Below are positions 6,935 through 7,762 of a stretch of 7,762 nucleotides of DNA, one piece after another (position 1 is the stretch's first letter; each line of letters starts with the position of its first letter). The notes under the pieces were generated by a model, which saw nothing but the letters and a program-made list of their open reading frames with translations, searched no databases and was not told where the DNA came from. A program made the translations under genes and the position numbers. Source of the stretch: Gammaproteobacteria bacterium (GTDB lineage: Bacteria > Pseudomonadota > Gammaproteobacteria > SZUA-229); the NCBI GenBank assembly GCA_016764035.1, contig JAESSQ010000063.1:1-7762 (forward strand). The letters run 5' to 3'.

Positions 6935-6980
6935 ATTGTATGATCCTCTCTTGTTTTTCTGCAAACGACGTAAGCAACGA

Positions 6981-7005
6981 AATAATTATCGAACCAATAA
7001 TTATC
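6981..7005. repeat. Short direct repeat after ilvE
   Basis: AATAATTATC occurs at 6981-6990 and again at 6996-7005, separated by GAACC, giving a 15-bp period. On the minus strand the first copy overlaps the ilvE stop codon. It is AT-rich and short; it may be a duplication slip or a binding site, and nothing more can be said. Confidence 0.45.
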
Positions 7006-7762
7006 AAATCAGTGATAACCAATCAGAATGTGTAGCCAGACGACCATGCACCAAATCAAAATACATCGTCTGTAGTCTTTCCGTAATAGGTCCACGAGAA
7101 CCATTACCTATCACATGATCATCTATTTCACGAATAGGGGTTACCTCGGCTGCCGAGCCAGTAAAAAACACTTCATCCGCACCATAAAGTTGCTCAAGCT
7201 TAATCGTGGTTTCTACTACATCGTAGCCTGTTTCTTTAGCCAACGTAATAATCGTGTTACGGGTAATACCATTTAACGACGCTGTAAGCTCTGGGGTATA
7301 GAGGACACTATCATTTATCATAAAGGTATTTTCACCACTACCTTCGGCAACATTACCTTTACTGTCTAACAATAACGCTTCATCGTAACCCTTGCTCATG
7401 GCTTCATCCAACGCCAACATGGAATTTATATAATTACCATTGGCTTTAGCAAGATACATACTGGGGTGTGAATCATTCTTTATAAATGTCGATTTACGAA
7501 TTCGAATCCCATTGTCTAGTGCTTCCTGACCTAAATAAGCACCCCATTCCCAGGCCGCAATCATAACATGCACTTTTAAATTATCGGCGCGCAAACCCAT
7601 TCCTTCCGAACCATAAAAACACATTGGACGGACGTAAGCCGATTGCAAATTATTGTCAGCCACTGCTGCAAGTTGCGCTTTATTTAGTGTGTCTTTATCA
7701 AACGGAATTTCCATATTCATAAGAGCTGCCGATTCAAACAAGCGGTCTGTATGCGCCTGCAA
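7004..7762 (-). CDS. ilvE: Branched-chain amino acid aminotransferase (N-terminus outside window)
   Basis: The C-terminal 252 codons of a fold-type IV PLP aminotransferase, which performs the last step of valine, isoleucine and leucine synthesis by transferring the amino group from glutamate to the branched 2-oxo acids. Family members have about 305-310 residues, so about 55 N-terminal residues lie beyond the right edge. Visible features match E. coli IlvE in order: SAYVRPMCFYGSEGMG (41-56), AAWEWGAYLGQEAL (69-82), YLAKANGNYINSML (103-116) with the PLP-binding lysine Lys106, EGSGENTF (140-147) with the conserved glutamate, LNGITRNTII (163-172), and TGSAAEVTPI (201-210), which binds cofactor phosphate. 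D-amino acid aminotransferase and ADC lyase share the fold, but the EWGAYLG and TGSAAEVTPI stretches favour IlvE. No leader or attenuator is visible because the upstream side is cut. It ends in TGA, 69 bp before the zinc-finger gene on the same strand. Confidence 0.94.
   Translation of the reverse strand: MQAHTDRLFESAALMNMEIPFDKDTLNKAQLAAVADNNLQSAYVRPMCFYGSEGMGLRADNLKVHVMIAAWEWGAYLGQEALDNGIRIRKSTFIKNDSHPSMYLAKANGNYINSMLALDEAMSKGYDEALLLDSKGNVAEGSGENTFMINDSVLYTPELTASLNGITRNTIITLAKETGYDVVETTIKLEQLYGADEVFFTGSAAEVTPIREIDDHVIGNGSRGPITERLQTMYFDLVHGRLATHSDWLSLI

Noticed and set aside
6935..6964. Longer zinc-finger protein starting at TTG 6964
   Set aside because: The TTG has no ribosome-binding site, and the added codons include the AGAGGA site that serves the ATG at 6934.

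Overview
The window looks like chromosomal DNA from a Gram-negative bacterium, most likely a moderately low-GC gammaproteobacterium. This rests on a fused two-domain HldE, a GT9 heptosyltransferase, a WaaE/KdtX-type GT2 enzyme and a CHCC zinc-finger protein downstream of ilvE. No genus can be named from the sequence alone. The theme is assembly of the lipopolysaccharide (LPS) inner core, with a few accessory surface-glycan genes. Both end genes run off the window.

Layout: (A) 1-2853, plus strand: the C-terminal part of a GT9 heptosyltransferase, a 194-bp AT-rich gap, an AT-rich FkbM-type methyltransferase, and a GT4 glycosyltransferase. (B) 3046-4718, minus strand: hldE, which makes the ADP-heptose precursor, followed by a tiny predicted two-helix membrane protein. 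(C) 4891-5928, plus strand: a CDP-glycerol glycerophosphotransferase-like protein, divergent from hldE across a 172-bp region with candidate promoters for both sides. (D) 5964-7762, minus strand: ilvE (N-terminus outside the window), a small CHCC zinc-finger protein and a WaaE-like GT2 glycosyltransferase, with the last two only 5 bp apart.

How they fit: HldE phosphorylates heptose-7-phosphate and later adenylylates heptose-1-phosphate. The resulting ADP-heptose is the donor for GT9 enzymes such as the one at the left edge. The GT2 and GT4 enzymes probably add further core sugars. The FkbM methyltransferase and the CDP-glycerol-type transferase look like decorating enzymes, and both have features of accessory genes. 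IlvE (branched-chain amino acid transamination) and the zinc-finger protein are housekeeping genes that border the locus.

I found no tRNA, rRNA, CRISPR array, insertion sequence or convincing intrinsic terminator. No clearly new system is visible. The points most worth following are the phosphopolyol-type transferase, the small membrane protein behind hldE, and the AT-rich FkbM segment.
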